NCBI GenBank assembly: GCA_031551695.1
Contig: JAVBNG010000003.1
Coordinates: forward strand, 1 to 64,000
Reading direction: 5' to 3'
Length of the DNA: 64,000 nt
Source: JAAYCI01 sp031551695
GTDB taxonomy: Bacteria > Bacillota > Clostridia > Oscillospirales > Ruminococcaceae
In this document: piece by piece, positions 1 to 8,504 of the stretch
Layout: the number at the start of each line of letters is the position of its first letter
Position numbering within the stretch: the first letter of the stretch is position 1
Translations under genes and position numbers: made by a program
Notes under the pieces: model-generated
The model's input: the letters and a program-made list of their open reading frames with translations, nothing else
The model's database searches: none
What the model was told of the DNA's origin: nothing

Positions 1-1
1 T

Positions 2-682
2 GACGCCAGCCGCGGCGTGTACGTGCAGGCCCACGCGGCCAAAAAAGCCGCCGAGGCCGCCCGTGCCGAAATATTGAAAGAGGCCGCCCTGTTGCTGGAA
101 GAGCCGGCAGTGGGGTTGTCTCTCGTACAAGGCGGCGTGCAAAGCGCCAAAACCGGCAAAGTCACGCCGCTGGACGAAGTGATGATCCACGCGCAAAACG
201 TGAGCCGCCGGGAGATCATCGTGAGCGAGACTTATCCCATGGAGGCGGGGCCAAGCAGCTATGGCGCGCACATTGCCCGGGTGGTGCTGAACACGAAGGA
301 AAACACCGTGCGGGTGACGGACTATGTGGCCGTGCACGACGCGGGAAAAGTACTGAACCGCATGTCCATCGAGGGCCAGCTGGAAGGGGCCATCCACATG
401 GGCGTGGGCTACGCGCTGACGGAAGGCCTCGCGTTCAACGAAAAAGGCGAAAATAGTTACGACACCCTGCGCAAAATAAAAATGCTGACGGCAAGCCAAA
501 TGCCGCGCATCCAGGTGGATTTTATTGAAGAAGGCGAGCCAACGGGGACCTACGGGGCCAAGAGCATCGGCGAAGTGGCCGTGGTGCCCGTCGCGCCTGC
601 CGTCATCAACGCCATTTGCAACGCCACAGGCGAAGAAATTGACGATTTGCCGTACTGGCATGCCAAAAAGCCCGCCCAATAG
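2..682 (+). CDS. Xanthine dehydrogenase family molybdopterin-binding subunit, 3' part (partial)
   Basis: Carboxy-terminal 226 residues of a molybdenum-hydroxylase large subunit; the frame is open to the left edge, so the amino terminus and any FAD and Fe-S subunits lie outside. Enzymes of this family hydroxylate purines or other N-heterocycles at a molybdopterin-cytosine-dinucleotide centre in the cytoplasm. Visible family signatures are YPMEAGPSSYGAHIARV, the GQLEGAIHMGVGYAL segment and, near the end, GAKSIGE, whose glutamate aligns with the catalytic Glu of the family. A second, non-identical large subunit starts 8 bases after this stop, so the two are surely co-transcribed. The substrate cannot be told from sequence; a purine is suggested by the amidohydrolase downstream. 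Confidence 0.9.
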   Translation, partial: DASRGVYVQAHAAKKAAEAARAEILKEAALLLEEPAVGLSLVQGGVQSAKTGKVTPLDEVMIHAQNVSRREIIVSETYPMEAGPSSYGAHIARVVLNTKENTVRVTDYVAVHDAGKVLNRMSIEGQLEGAIHMGVGYALTEGLAFNEKGENSYDTLRKIKMLTASQMPRIQVDFIEEGEPTGTYGAKSIGEVAVVPVAPAVINAICNATGEEIDDLPYWHAKKPAQ

Positions 683-690
683 AGGTGCCC

Positions 691-2958
691 ATGATGCAAA
701 ACTGCAAAAACAACCGCAAAGATGTGCTGGCAAAGGTGCAGGGCAAGGCCGTTTATGCAAACGACATGCAGCTGCCCGGCATGATGCACGGCGTGGTGGT
801 GCGCAGCCCGCACTCTGCCGCGCGCATTTTGCGCATCAGCACGGAGAAAGCGCTGGGCATGCCCGGCGTTTTGGCCGTGCTTACCGGCGCGGACGTGCCG
901 GGGATTCCCGCCCAGCCGAAGGAGCGCCCGGCCCTGTGCGTTCAGCAGGTGCGCTATGTGGGCGACGGCGTGGCCTTTATGGTGGCGGAAACGCGCAAAC
1001 AGGCCGAAGCCGCCGCAAAGCTGGTGGAAGTGGAGTATGAAGTGATGCCCGCCCTGCTGGACGCGCGGCTTGCCATGGACGAGGCCGCGCCCCGGGTGCA
1101 CGAGGGCGGCAACTTGATTTGCAAATTTGAGACAAAGCGTGGCGACGCCGCGGCCGCCTTGGAAACAGCGCCCCATGTGCTGGAAAAAGATTACACCACC
1201 CAGCGGGTGCAGCACGCCTGCATCGAGACAGAGGCCGTGGTGGCCGTGCACGACGAAATGAACGGCGAGACCACGGTGCACTGCCCGGTGAACAGCCCGT
1301 TTGTGGTGCGCAAAATTGTGGCGGACACGCTGGGTGTGCGCCAAAACGACGTGCGCGTGGTGCTTGCGGCCATCGGCGGCAGCTTCGGCGGCAAAAACCA
1401 CGACATCTCCATGGCCGCCAGCCGCGCGGCCATGGCGGCAAAGCGGCTCGGCCGCCCGTGCAAGGTGGTGCTCACGCGGGAAGAATCCATCATGGAGGGC
1501 ACCAAGCGCCACCCGCTGCTGGCCCGTTACAAGGTCGGTTTTGACGGCGAAGGCAAGCTGCTGGGGGCGAAAATAGACCTGCTGCTGGACGGCGGCGCCT
1601 ACACCAGCAAGACCCACCCGGTGACGAGCCGCATGGCCATTGAGGCCACCGGGCCGTACTATGTGCCAAACGTGCACACCACATCCAAAAGCGTGTACAC
1701 CAACAATGTGTATTCCGACGCCCTGCGCGGGTTTGGCTCGCCCCAGGTGGATTTTTGCTCCGAAAGCCTGATGGACGAAATTGCAGCGTACCTGGGCAAG
1801 GACCCGCTGGAAGTGCGCAAATTAAATATGTACAAAGAAGGCGGGCCGTCGTCCTTTGGCCAAACCATGACGGACGTGCGGCTGGAGGAGTGCATTGCGG
1901 CGCTGGATGAAAGCTGCGGGGGCATTGAGGCGAAAAAGGCCGGGGCCGCCGCGTTCAACGCAAAGAGTGCGGAGATGAAAAAAGGGTTTGGTGTGGCGCT
2001 GCTGCACCGGGGCGAAAGCTTTGGCGCGGCGGGGCAGGGCGTGGACGCCGCGGGCGGCATGGTGAGCATCCAGCCGGACGGCAGCGTGAGTGTATCCTCC
2101 AGCATTGCCGAGGTTGGCCAGGGCGCGGCGACGATGCTTGTGAACCTGCTGCACGAAACCCTGGGCGTGGCACGGGAAAACATCCGCGTGGGTAAGGTGG
2201 ACACTGCCTACGTGACCGACGCGGGCCCCACGGTGGCAACGCGGGGCACGGTGTTTTCCGGCGGTGCCGTGTGGAAGGCGGCGGAAAAGCTGAAAGTGAA
2301 GCTTGCGAAGTACGCCGAAAAGCATCTTGGCACGGCGGATGCGATATTTGAAAATAGCCAGATCATCGATAAAAACAACTCAAAAAATGCCGTGGCCTTT
2401 GCCGACGTGGTGAAGGACGTGTTTGCCGTGGGCGACCATTTGAACGCCTTGGGCCATTTTGAAGCGCCGCCGCTTGCCTATGACAAAAGCTGCGGCGTGG
2501 GCGAGGCGTACATGTCCTATGTGTACGGGGCCGCCGCCGCCGCTGTTACGGTGGACACGAAAACCGGCTTTGTGAGCGTGGACGAATATTGGGCCGTGCA
2601 CGACGTTGGCCACGCCTTTGACATGGAAGAAGTGAAAGGGCAGATTGCGGGCGGCGTGTCCATGGGTGTGGGTTACGCCGTGATGGAAGAAGTGGAAATG
2701 GCGGACGGACGGGTGAAAAGCCTGAATTTGGACAGCTACCTGCTGCCCACGGTGCTGGACATGCCGAAGATTACGCCGGTGGTGCTGGAGTTCCCCGGTG
2801 AACACGGGCCGCTGGGCGCGAAGGGCCTGGGCGAACCGGCCACCTGCGCCGTGGCCCCGGCCATTACCAGCGCCATCGAAAACGCCTGTGGCCGCCGGGT
2901 GCGCAACTTGCCCGCCAACTTGGAAGAAGTGGCCCTTGGCAAAAAACTGGCGAAATAG
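691..2958 (+). CDS. Xanthine dehydrogenase family molybdopterin-binding subunit (complete)
   Basis: A 755-residue molybdenum-hydroxylase large subunit. The amino-terminal part (about 10-110) is the ald_Xan_dh_C domain (VLAKVQGKAVYANDMQLPGM). The rest is the molybdopterin-binding region, with GGSFGGKN, ALRGFGSPQVDF and the terminal GAKGLGEPA, whose Glu is the expected general base. I prefer ATG 691: AGAGG lies five bases before it; ATG 694 and GTG 685 are alternatives. It is a paralogue of the truncated gene to its left, not a duplicate. Two adjacent catalytic subunits suggest two substrates or two steps handled by one cluster. The exact substrate is unknown. Confidence 0.92.
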   Translation: MMQNCKNNRKDVLAKVQGKAVYANDMQLPGMMHGVVVRSPHSAARILRISTEKALGMPGVLAVLTGADVPGIPAQPKERPALCVQQVRYVGDGVAFMVAETRKQAEAAAKLVEVEYEVMPALLDARLAMDEAAPRVHEGGNLICKFETKRGDAAAALETAPHVLEKDYTTQRVQHACIETEAVVAVHDEMNGETTVHCPVNSPFVVRKIVADTLGVRQNDVRVVLAAIGGSFGGKNHDISMAASRAAMAAKRLGRPCKVVLTREESIMEGTKRHPLLARYKVGFDGEGKLLGAKIDLLLDGGAYTSKTHPVTSRMAIEATGPYYVPNVHTTSKSVYTNNVYSDALRGFGSPQVDFCSESLMDEIAAYLGKDPLEVRKLNMYKEGGPSSFGQTMTDVRLEECIAALDESCGGIEAKKAGAAAFNAKSAEMKKGFGVALLHRGESFGAAGQGVDAAGGMVSIQPDGSVSVSSSIAEVGQGAATMLVNLLHETLGVARENIRVGKVDTAYVTDAGPTVATRGTVFSGGAVWKAAEKLKVKLAKYAEKHLGTADAIFENSQIIDKNNSKNAVAFADVVKDVFAVGDHLNALGHFEAPPLAYDKSCGVGEAYMSYVYGAAAAAVTVDTKTGFVSVDEYWAVHDVGHAFDMEEVKGQIAGGVSMGVGYAVMEEVEMADGRVKSLNLDSYLLPTVLDMPKITPVVLEFPGEHGPLGAKGLGEPATCAVAPAITSAIENACGRRVRNLPANLEEVALGKKLAK

Positions 2959-2984
2959 CCCGGCGCGCGAAAGCGCGCGGGGCG
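2959..2984 (+). other. Intergenic hairpin with GAAA loop
   Basis: Just after the preceding stop codon, GGCGCGC-GAAA-GCGCGC forms a very stable GC stem closed by a GNRA loop. No T-run follows, so it is more likely an mRNA stabiliser or processing structure between the hydroxylase and the amidohydrolase than a full terminator. Confidence 0.5.
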
Positions 2985-3023
2985 GCATTCTATTAGATTA
3001 CTCCAAAAGAAGGGGATGGAAAA

Positions 3024-4385
3024 ATGGATATCCTGATTAAAAACGCGTGGATCGTTACCATGAACGACGGCTACGACATCATCCGGGAAGGCTATGTGTG
3101 CGTGGACGGCGGCTTCATCACCGAGATGGGCGCCGTGGCGGACCTTGGCGCGGAACAACTGGCGGGCTTTGAAAAAGCCGCGAAGAAGACCATCGACGCC
3201 AGCGACAAGATTTTGATGCCGGGCATGGTGAACGCCCACACCCATATGTTCCAGACCTTCATGCGCGGCCTTGCCGACGACAAGCCCCTGTTCCAATGGC
3301 TTAGCGAAGAGATTTGGCCCTTTTCGGCCCTGATGGACGAGGACGATTTTTACCACGCCGCCCTCATCGGCTGCATCGAAAACCTGAAAACCGGCGCCAC
3401 CGGCGTTATCGACCAGCACTACATTTACACGTCCTTGAAAAACGGCGACAAGGTGTTGCAGGCCATGCTGGATTCCGGCATCCGCGGGCACTTGTCCCGC
3501 TGCTTTGCCAACATTGAATACCATGAGAATTTCCGCGAGACAGATGACGTGATCGTGGACGACATCCAGCGCCTGCACGGCGAGTGGCAGGGCAGGGATG
3601 GGCGTTTGGGCCTGAATGTGGGGCCCATCAACCCGTGGGCGGTGTCGCCGGAGTTGTTCAAGCGCACGAAGGCGCTGTCCAAGGACCTTGGCATCAAGTT
3701 CCAGGTGCACACGGCGGAGACGAAGGCCGTGGTTTCGCGCACGGCCGGCATGTACGGCGGCATGAGCAATCTGGCCTTTTACGAGAGCATGGGCATTTTG
3801 GACGAAGACACCCAGATGCCCCACAGCGTGTGGCTGACGGACGAGGAAATGGCCCTGATTGAAAAACGCCGCCCGCAGGTGGTACACTGCCCGGTGGCGA
3901 ACATGTACCTTGCGTCCGGCGTGGCGCGAGTGCCGGAGCTTTTGAAAATGGGCATCCCGGTGGCGCTGGCAACAGACGGCCCCGGCAGCAACAACAACCA
4001 GGATATGCTGTCCATCCTGAAATATACCGCCTGCCTGCACAAAATCCACACATTGGACGCGCAGATCATGTACCCGCGGGACGTGCTGACCATGGCCACC
4101 CGGAACGGCGCCGTTGCCCTTGGCGATGACAAGCTTGGCCAGGTGGCCGCCGGCATGAAGGCGGACCTTGTGCTGGTGGATTGGAAAAAGCCGCACATCG
4201 CCCCGGTGCATAAACCCGATTCCGCCCTTACCTACAACGCAAACGGCAACGACGTGGACACTGTGCTGGTGGGCGGCGAGGTGATGGTGGAAAACAAAAA
4301 ATCCACCAAGGTGGACGAAGCGGCCCTCATCGACGAATGCCAGCAGCGCATCGAGCGCATCAAGAAAAAAATGGCACAGGGCTAA
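3024..4385 (+). CDS. Amidohydrolase family protein (ATZ/TRZ / SAH-deaminase-like)
   Basis: A 453-residue metal-dependent deaminase or hydrolase of the amidohydrolase superfamily. It begins with the usual small beta domain (MDILIKNAWIVTMNDG) and continues with MPGMVNAHTHMFQTFMRG, whose H72 and H74 are the first metal ligands. Further signatures are QVHTAET, VVHCPVANMYL and ALATDGPGSNNNQDM, which supplies the late catalytic Asp. This is the pattern of SsnA, guanine deaminase, 5'-deoxyadenosine deaminase and triazine hydrolases. AAGGGG lies seven bases before the ATG. Its place directly after two molybdenum hydroxylases suggests it deaminates a purine or similar heterocycle in the same pathway. 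A terminator follows. The specific substrate is inferred from context only. Confidence 0.85.
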   Translation: MDILIKNAWIVTMNDGYDIIREGYVCVDGGFITEMGAVADLGAEQLAGFEKAAKKTIDASDKILMPGMVNAHTHMFQTFMRGLADDKPLFQWLSEEIWPFSALMDEDDFYHAALIGCIENLKTGATGVIDQHYIYTSLKNGDKVLQAMLDSGIRGHLSRCFANIEYHENFRETDDVIVDDIQRLHGEWQGRDGRLGLNVGPINPWAVSPELFKRTKALSKDLGIKFQVHTAETKAVVSRTAGMYGGMSNLAFYESMGILDEDTQMPHSVWLTDEEMALIEKRRPQVVHCPVANMYLASGVARVPELLKMGIPVALATDGPGSNNNQDMLSILKYTACLHKIHTLDAQIMYPRDVLTMATRNGAVALGDDKLGQVAAGMKADLVLVDWKKPHIAPVHKPDSALTYNANGNDVDTVLVGGEVMVENKKSTKVDEAALIDECQQRIERIKKKMAQG

Positions 4386-4437
4386 GGGCCTGTGCCGGGA
4401 AACACAGAAGCCTTTTCCGCCGTATGGCAAAAAAGCG

Positions 4438-4466
4438 CCACTGCCTTGCGGTGGATTTTTTATTTT
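4438..4466 (+). terminator. Rho-independent terminator after the amidohydrolase gene
   Basis: CCACTGC-CTT-GCGGTGG stem (4438-4454, one G-T pair) followed by ATTTTTTATTTT. It closes the hydroxylase-amidohydrolase operon. Confidence 0.8.
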
Positions 4467-4558
4467 GCCAAGTGCGTAGCACGCTGTTTTTTGAACGCAA
4501 AATAATACAAATAATACAAGAAACTCCCCGAAGGGCAAAACAGCCGGCCGGGCAGGGT

Positions 4559-5206
4559 TTAGAACACAACGCTTTCCCCCGGCCGTACAACAAGGAATTC
4601 TTCGTCCCACTGGCCGCGCATCATCTTTTCCAGCACGCGGGTGGTGCCGCCGGTTGCGGCGCAGGTAAGGCCAAGGGCCGCGGCGGTCTTGCGGGCCACG
4701 GGCATGGCGGTGGCCATGTCGTATGCGCCGGTGTTTGTCATGTACAGGGTGTGGTAGCCATCCATCAGCCGGGCATACACCTCCTTTGCCGCCGCTTCGC
4801 CGCTGCTGCTTGCAAAGGCGCGGTATTCTTGTAAAAAGGAGCGCTCGCCGCGCAGCCAGCCCGCCGTAAGGTACAGCGCGCCCATTTCCAGCCGCCCGTC
4901 GTCGCCGGGGAAAAAGCTGCGCAGCATGTGGGCGCAGTCGGCAAAGCGGGGCAGCACCAGCGTGTGGCGGGTGCAAAGGCCCGCCAGGGCGTTGCCACAG
5001 CGGGCCATGGCCAGCAGCACGGCGGCGGGTTCCGCCAGTTCTGCCAAATGCGCTTCCACCGCGGCTTTCAAGCGGTGGGGTGCGGTGTGCAGGCCCCGCT
5101 CTACCCAAAACACTTTGCCGGAAAAACCGGTGGCCGCGCAGGCAAAACGCACTTCATCTTCCAGCATGCGGCAGGCGATGAGTGAAACTGGCACAGATTC
5201 AGGCAT
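4559..5206 (-). CDS. DUF1638 domain-containing protein
   Basis: A 215-residue protein matching DUF1638: the amino-terminal LIACRMLEDEVRFA block, LLAMARCGNALAGL in the middle, and conserved acidic and aromatic residues in LTAGWLRGERSFLQEY. ATG 5206 is chosen because AAGGAG lies nine bases upstream and a promoter sits 50 bases before it; the longer open frame upstream overlaps that promoter. DUF1638 proteins are often found near corrinoid or one-carbon methyltransferases, but none is visible here and the biochemical role is unknown. It is convergent with the amidohydrolase operon and separated from it by that operon's terminator. Confidence 0.8.
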   Translation of the reverse strand: MPESVPVSLIACRMLEDEVRFACAATGFSGKVFWVERGLHTAPHRLKAAVEAHLAELAEPAAVLLAMARCGNALAGLCTRHTLVLPRFADCAHMLRSFFPGDDGRLEMGALYLTAGWLRGERSFLQEYRAFASSSGEAAAKEVYARLMDGYHTLYMTNTGAYDMATAMPVARKTAAALGLTCAATGGTTRVLEKMMRGQWDEEFLVVRPGESVVF

Positions 5207-5256
5207 AAGCGCGGGCTCCTTGGCGAAATGGGATAAAAATGCTATGATACTGGAAA

Positions 5257-5285
5257 AGTATAGCACCGCGGGGCGCAGGTGGCAA
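5257..5285 (-). promoter_or_regulatory. Sigma-A promoter of the DUF1638 gene
   Basis: On the minus strand TTGCCA (5285-5280), 17 bases, then TATACT (5262-5257), with TGC directly before the -10 hexamer (extended -10). Transcription would begin about 45 bases before the ATG at 5206. Confidence 0.65.
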
Positions 5286-5325
5286 CGGCGGCTGCGGCGA
5301 CAACAGGCCCGGGAGGGAAACGCGC

Positions 5326-6072
5326 ATGCCAAGCTACCGCTATTTGCGGGACATTGAGCCCGAAAACGGGCAGCCGGAACAGCAACGGGTGTATACGGAA
5401 AAAGAAAAACTGGCCAACTGGTGGCACTATCACTGGTATTTTGTGGCGGGCGGCGTGGCGCTGCTGGCTATTGCGGTGTTTTTCATCGTGGATGTGCTCG
5501 GCGTGAAAAAGCCGGACTACACCATGGCCATTTTAAGCCCGTACCACATTTCCCAGTCCGTAGCCGACGGCGTGAGCGACGGGTTGCAGGCGGTTTTGGA
5601 CGACGCCAACGGCGACGGGGAAGTTGTTGTGCAGGTGGATATTTGGAATGTTTCCGTAGACGAGGAGACCGCCGGCCCCCATGACGGCGCGCTGGTGAAG
5701 GCCGGCGCCGAGGAAGTGATGGCGGGCGCGACAAAGCTGCAAACCGCGCTGATGACGGGGGAAACGCCGGTTTTCGTGTGCGACCCCGCCTATCTGGACG
5801 CGTACCAGGAGATATTCCAGCTGTATGGAGACGAAAACGGCAACCTTGCCGGTGCGGATGGCGCAGGTGGGGAATACACCGTGGCGTGGGGCGACATGCC
5901 CCTTTTAACCGGGCTGGACCTTGGAGAGGTCGGCGCGCAGTGGCAAGACTTGCTGAACGACTGGCGCGTGGGTATGCGCCCGCTGTACGGCACGTCCATT
6001 GAAAATGACGGGGACGCGGTGAAATACTGGCAAACGCAAACAGCCTTTTTCGAACAGTTGCAGGGGAAATGA
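5326..6072 (+). CDS. Membrane-anchored protein of unknown function
   Basis: A 248-residue protein I do not recognise as a named family. Residues 1-38 are hydrophilic and aromatic (EKEKLANWWHYHWYF), followed by one transmembrane helix (about 40-60, VAGGVALLAIAVFFIVDVLG), then a soluble domain of about 185 residues that should lie outside the membrane. The domain has a Rossmann-like start (YTMAILSPYHISQS, then residues binding VVQVDIWNV) and aromatic patches near the end. A GGGAGGG ribosome site precedes ATG 5326. It runs toward the SGNH hydrolase gene with a 75-base gap. No catalytic motif is evident. Confidence 0.75.
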   Translation: MPSYRYLRDIEPENGQPEQQRVYTEKEKLANWWHYHWYFVAGGVALLAIAVFFIVDVLGVKKPDYTMAILSPYHISQSVADGVSDGLQAVLDDANGDGEVVVQVDIWNVSVDEETAGPHDGALVKAGAEEVMAGATKLQTALMTGETPVFVCDPAYLDAYQEIFQLYGDENGNLAGADGAGGEYTVAWGDMPLLTGLDLGEVGAQWQDLLNDWRVGMRPLYGTSIENDGDAVKYWQTQTAFFEQLQGK

Positions 6073-6147
6073 TGGTTTTTTCGGGTCCGGTGTGTTATTA
6101 TATTAAATGTATGTGATACGATTTGCGGCCAATCCAAAGGAAGGATC

Positions 6148-6882
6148 ATGCAAAATATGGATATTATCAGGCAAATCGCAGTGTTTGGCGATTCGATTTT
6201 AAAAGGGATCCAGATAAACCCCCTGAACAAAAAATATTGCACGGAAAACCACATTGACCTTGAGATGTTGAGCGAGACCTATGCGCTGGATATCGAGAAC
6301 TATTCAAAGTTCGGCTGCACCATCACGAAAGGGCAAAAGACCCTGGAGAAAAAGCTGGCGAAGGGCATGGGCTGCGACTTTGTGGTGATGGACTTTGGCG
6401 GGAACGACTGCGACTTCGACTGGCAGGCTATTTCCGACGACCCCACGGCCGACTACAAGCCCAACACCCCGCTGGATGTGTTTGCCCAGACATACCGCGA
6501 CATTATCCACATGCTGAAGGAAAAGGCCATCCGGCCCATCCTTACCACGCTGCCGCCCATTGAGCCGCAGCGCTTTTTCGATTGGTTCTGCAAGGATTTA
6601 AACAAGGAAAACATTCTGAAGTGGCTGGGTGGTGTGAGCACCATCTACCGCTACCAGGAGAATTATTCGCGCACGGTGGAGGCAATTGCCAAAGAGGAAA
6701 ATGTGCTGCTGGTGGATTTGCGCGGCGCGTTTTTGCGCCATCGCCGCATTGACGATTTGCTGTGCGAGGACGGCACCCACCCGAATACCAAAGGGCAGGA
6801 GCTGATTACCGCGGCGTTTGCGAACTTTGCGCGCCAGCAGCGCACGCGCGCGCGGCTGGCACTTGGCGCGGGTACCGTGTAA
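6148..6882 (+). CDS. SGNH/GDSL-type hydrolase
   Basis: A 244-residue esterase or lipase of the SGNH superfamily. Block I is VFGDSILKG with the nucleophilic Ser at about residue 15; block III is DFGGNDCDFDW with the oxyanion Asn; block V is DGTHPNTKGQ with the Asp-His dyad. There is no signal peptide, so a cytoplasmic enzyme is expected. AAGGAAGG precedes the ATG. Substrate is unknown: members deacylate lipids, sugars or peptidoglycan. The AT-richer start (ILKGIQINPLNKKYC) differs slightly in codon use from neighbours. Confidence 0.85.
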   Translation: MQNMDIIRQIAVFGDSILKGIQINPLNKKYCTENHIDLEMLSETYALDIENYSKFGCTITKGQKTLEKKLAKGMGCDFVVMDFGGNDCDFDWQAISDDPTADYKPNTPLDVFAQTYRDIIHMLKEKAIRPILTTLPPIEPQRFFDWFCKDLNKENILKWLGGVSTIYRYQENYSRTVEAIAKEENVLLVDLRGAFLRHRRIDDLLCEDGTHPNTKGQELITAAFANFARQQRTRARLALGAGTV

Positions 6883-6968
6883 CAGCGGGCTTTGTTGCAC
6901 CCATGCGCTTTTGCGTGGTATCATGGTCGGAGTGCATTTTTTGCGGTTTCGCGGGAAGGGGTATCCGC

Positions 6969-8504
6969 ATGTTTGCAAAGCTTTTCAGCCTTGGCGTAAC
7001 GGCGCTTGAAGGCTTTGCTGTTGTGGTGGAAACGGACGTAAGCGGCGGTTTGCCGCAGTTCGCCATTGTGGGCCTGCCGGACAGCGCCGTGAAAGAGGCG
7101 ACGGACCGCGTGCGCAGCGCGCTGAAAAATCTGGGCTTTACATACCCGCCCAGCCGGGTGACGGTGAACCTTGCCCCGGCGGACGTGAAAAAAACCGGCC
7201 CGGTGTATGATTTGCCGGTGCTGCTGGGGTTGCTTTCGGCAAGCGGGCAGATGGAAACACCGCCGGAACATTGCGCCTTCATTGGCGAACTAAGCCTGGA
7301 CGGCGGCGTGCGCCCGGTGAGCGGCGTGCTGCCCATGGCGCTGGCCTGCCGCAAGGCGGGCGTGGAGCATTTGTTTTTACCGCTTGAGAACGCGCGTGAG
7401 GCCGCGCTTGCAGAGGGGCTTTGCGTGTACCCGGTGCGAAACGCGAAGGAGATCGTGGAGCATTTTTCCGGCGGGGAAAGGCTGCAGGCGGCGCAGCCGG
7501 GGCGTTTGGCACTTGCGGCGGGCGGCTGCGCCTTTGATTTTGCCGACGTGCACGGCCAGCCGGAAGCGCGCCGCGCGGCGGAGATTGCCGCGGCGGGCAT
7601 GCACAATATGATATTTGTGGGCGCGCCGGGCAGCGGCAAAAGCATGATTGCAAAGCGCATGCCGGGTATTTTGCCCGCCATGACGCGGGCCGAGGCCATT
7701 GAAACGAGTAAAATCTACTCCGTAGCCGGGTTGCTTTCGGCCCGTGACGGCGAATTTGTGGTGACACAGCGACCTTTCCGCGCGCCGCACCATTCCGTGA
7801 GCGCGGCGGCGCTGGCCGGCGGCGGCCCGGTGCCGAAGCCGGGGGAGATCAGCCTTTCGCACAATGGTGTTTTGTTTTTGGACGAGCTGCCGGAGTTTCC
7901 GCGGGACGCGCTGGAAGTTCTGCGCCAGCCCATGGAGGACGGCCATGTGAACGTGAGCCGTGTGAAGGGCAGCGCAAGCTTTCCCAGCCAGTTTTTGCTG
8001 GTGGCGGCCATGAACCCGTGCCCCTGTGGCTATTTTGGGCACCCTGTGAAGGAGTGCCGCTGCACCCAGGGCGCCATTGAAAAGTACCTGAGCCGCGTGA
8101 GCGGCCCGCTGCTGGACCGCATGGACCTGCACGTGGAGGTACAGCCGGTGGAGTATGCCGACCTTGCGGCGCCGGAAGGCGGCGAGGCGAGCGCGGATAT
8201 TTTGCGGCGGGTGCAAAAGGCGCGGAAATTTGCGCGGGGGCGAAACGGCGGAACAGACGCGCCGCCGAACGCGCGGCTGTTTGGCGACGAGCTGCGCAGG
8301 CAAAGCCCGCTTACCGGCGGGGCGGCAAAGCTGCTGGAAACGGCGTTTGCAAAAATGGGGCTTTCGGCAAGAGGGTATGACCGTGTTTTGCGTGTGAGCC
8401 GCACCATTGCGGACCTGGATGGCGCGGAGATGATCGACACGCCGCATGTTGCGGAAGCGGTGCAGTATCGAAATCTGGATAGGAAATATTGGTATGCGCG
8501 GTAA
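6969..8504 (+). CDS. yifB: YifB family Mg-chelatase-like AAA ATPase (ComM-related)
   Basis: A 511-residue YifB/ComM-type AAA+ protein. Residues 1-170 are the ChlI-associated Lon-like fold (LFSLGVTALEGFAVVVETDV, VGLPDSAVKEATDRVRSAL). The AAA core has Walker A FVGAPGSGKS and Walker B VLFLDELPEF. The C-terminal Mg_chelatase_C region begins at SARGYDRVLRVSRTIADL. In transformable bacteria ComM is a helicase that aids branch migration in natural transformation; other roles are not settled. ATG 6969 begins the conserved domain; the open frame upstream has no family similarity. It overlaps the next gene by 11 bases. Confidence 0.92.
   Translation: MFAKLFSLGVTALEGFAVVVETDVSGGLPQFAIVGLPDSAVKEATDRVRSALKNLGFTYPPSRVTVNLAPADVKKTGPVYDLPVLLGLLSASGQMETPPEHCAFIGELSLDGGVRPVSGVLPMALACRKAGVEHLFLPLENAREAALAEGLCVYPVRNAKEIVEHFSGGERLQAAQPGRLALAAGGCAFDFADVHGQPEARRAAEIAAAGMHNMIFVGAPGSGKSMIAKRMPGILPAMTRAEAIETSKIYSVAGLLSARDGEFVVTQRPFRAPHHSVSAAALAGGGPVPKPGEISLSHNGVLFLDELPEFPRDALEVLRQPMEDGHVNVSRVKGSASFPSQFLLVAAMNPCPCGYFGHPVKECRCTQGAIEKYLSRVSGPLLDRMDLHVEVQPVEYADLAAPEGGEASADILRRVQKARKFARGRNGGTDAPPNARLFGDELRRQSPLTGGAAKLLETAFAKMGLSARGYDRVLRVSRTIADLDGAEMIDTPHVAEAVQYRNLDRKYWYAR

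Noticed and set aside
2736..4560. Long minus-strand frame across the amidohydrolase gene
   Set aside because: It is a shadow of the amidohydrolase and hydroxylase frames; only its far end coincides with the DUF1638 region, in another frame.
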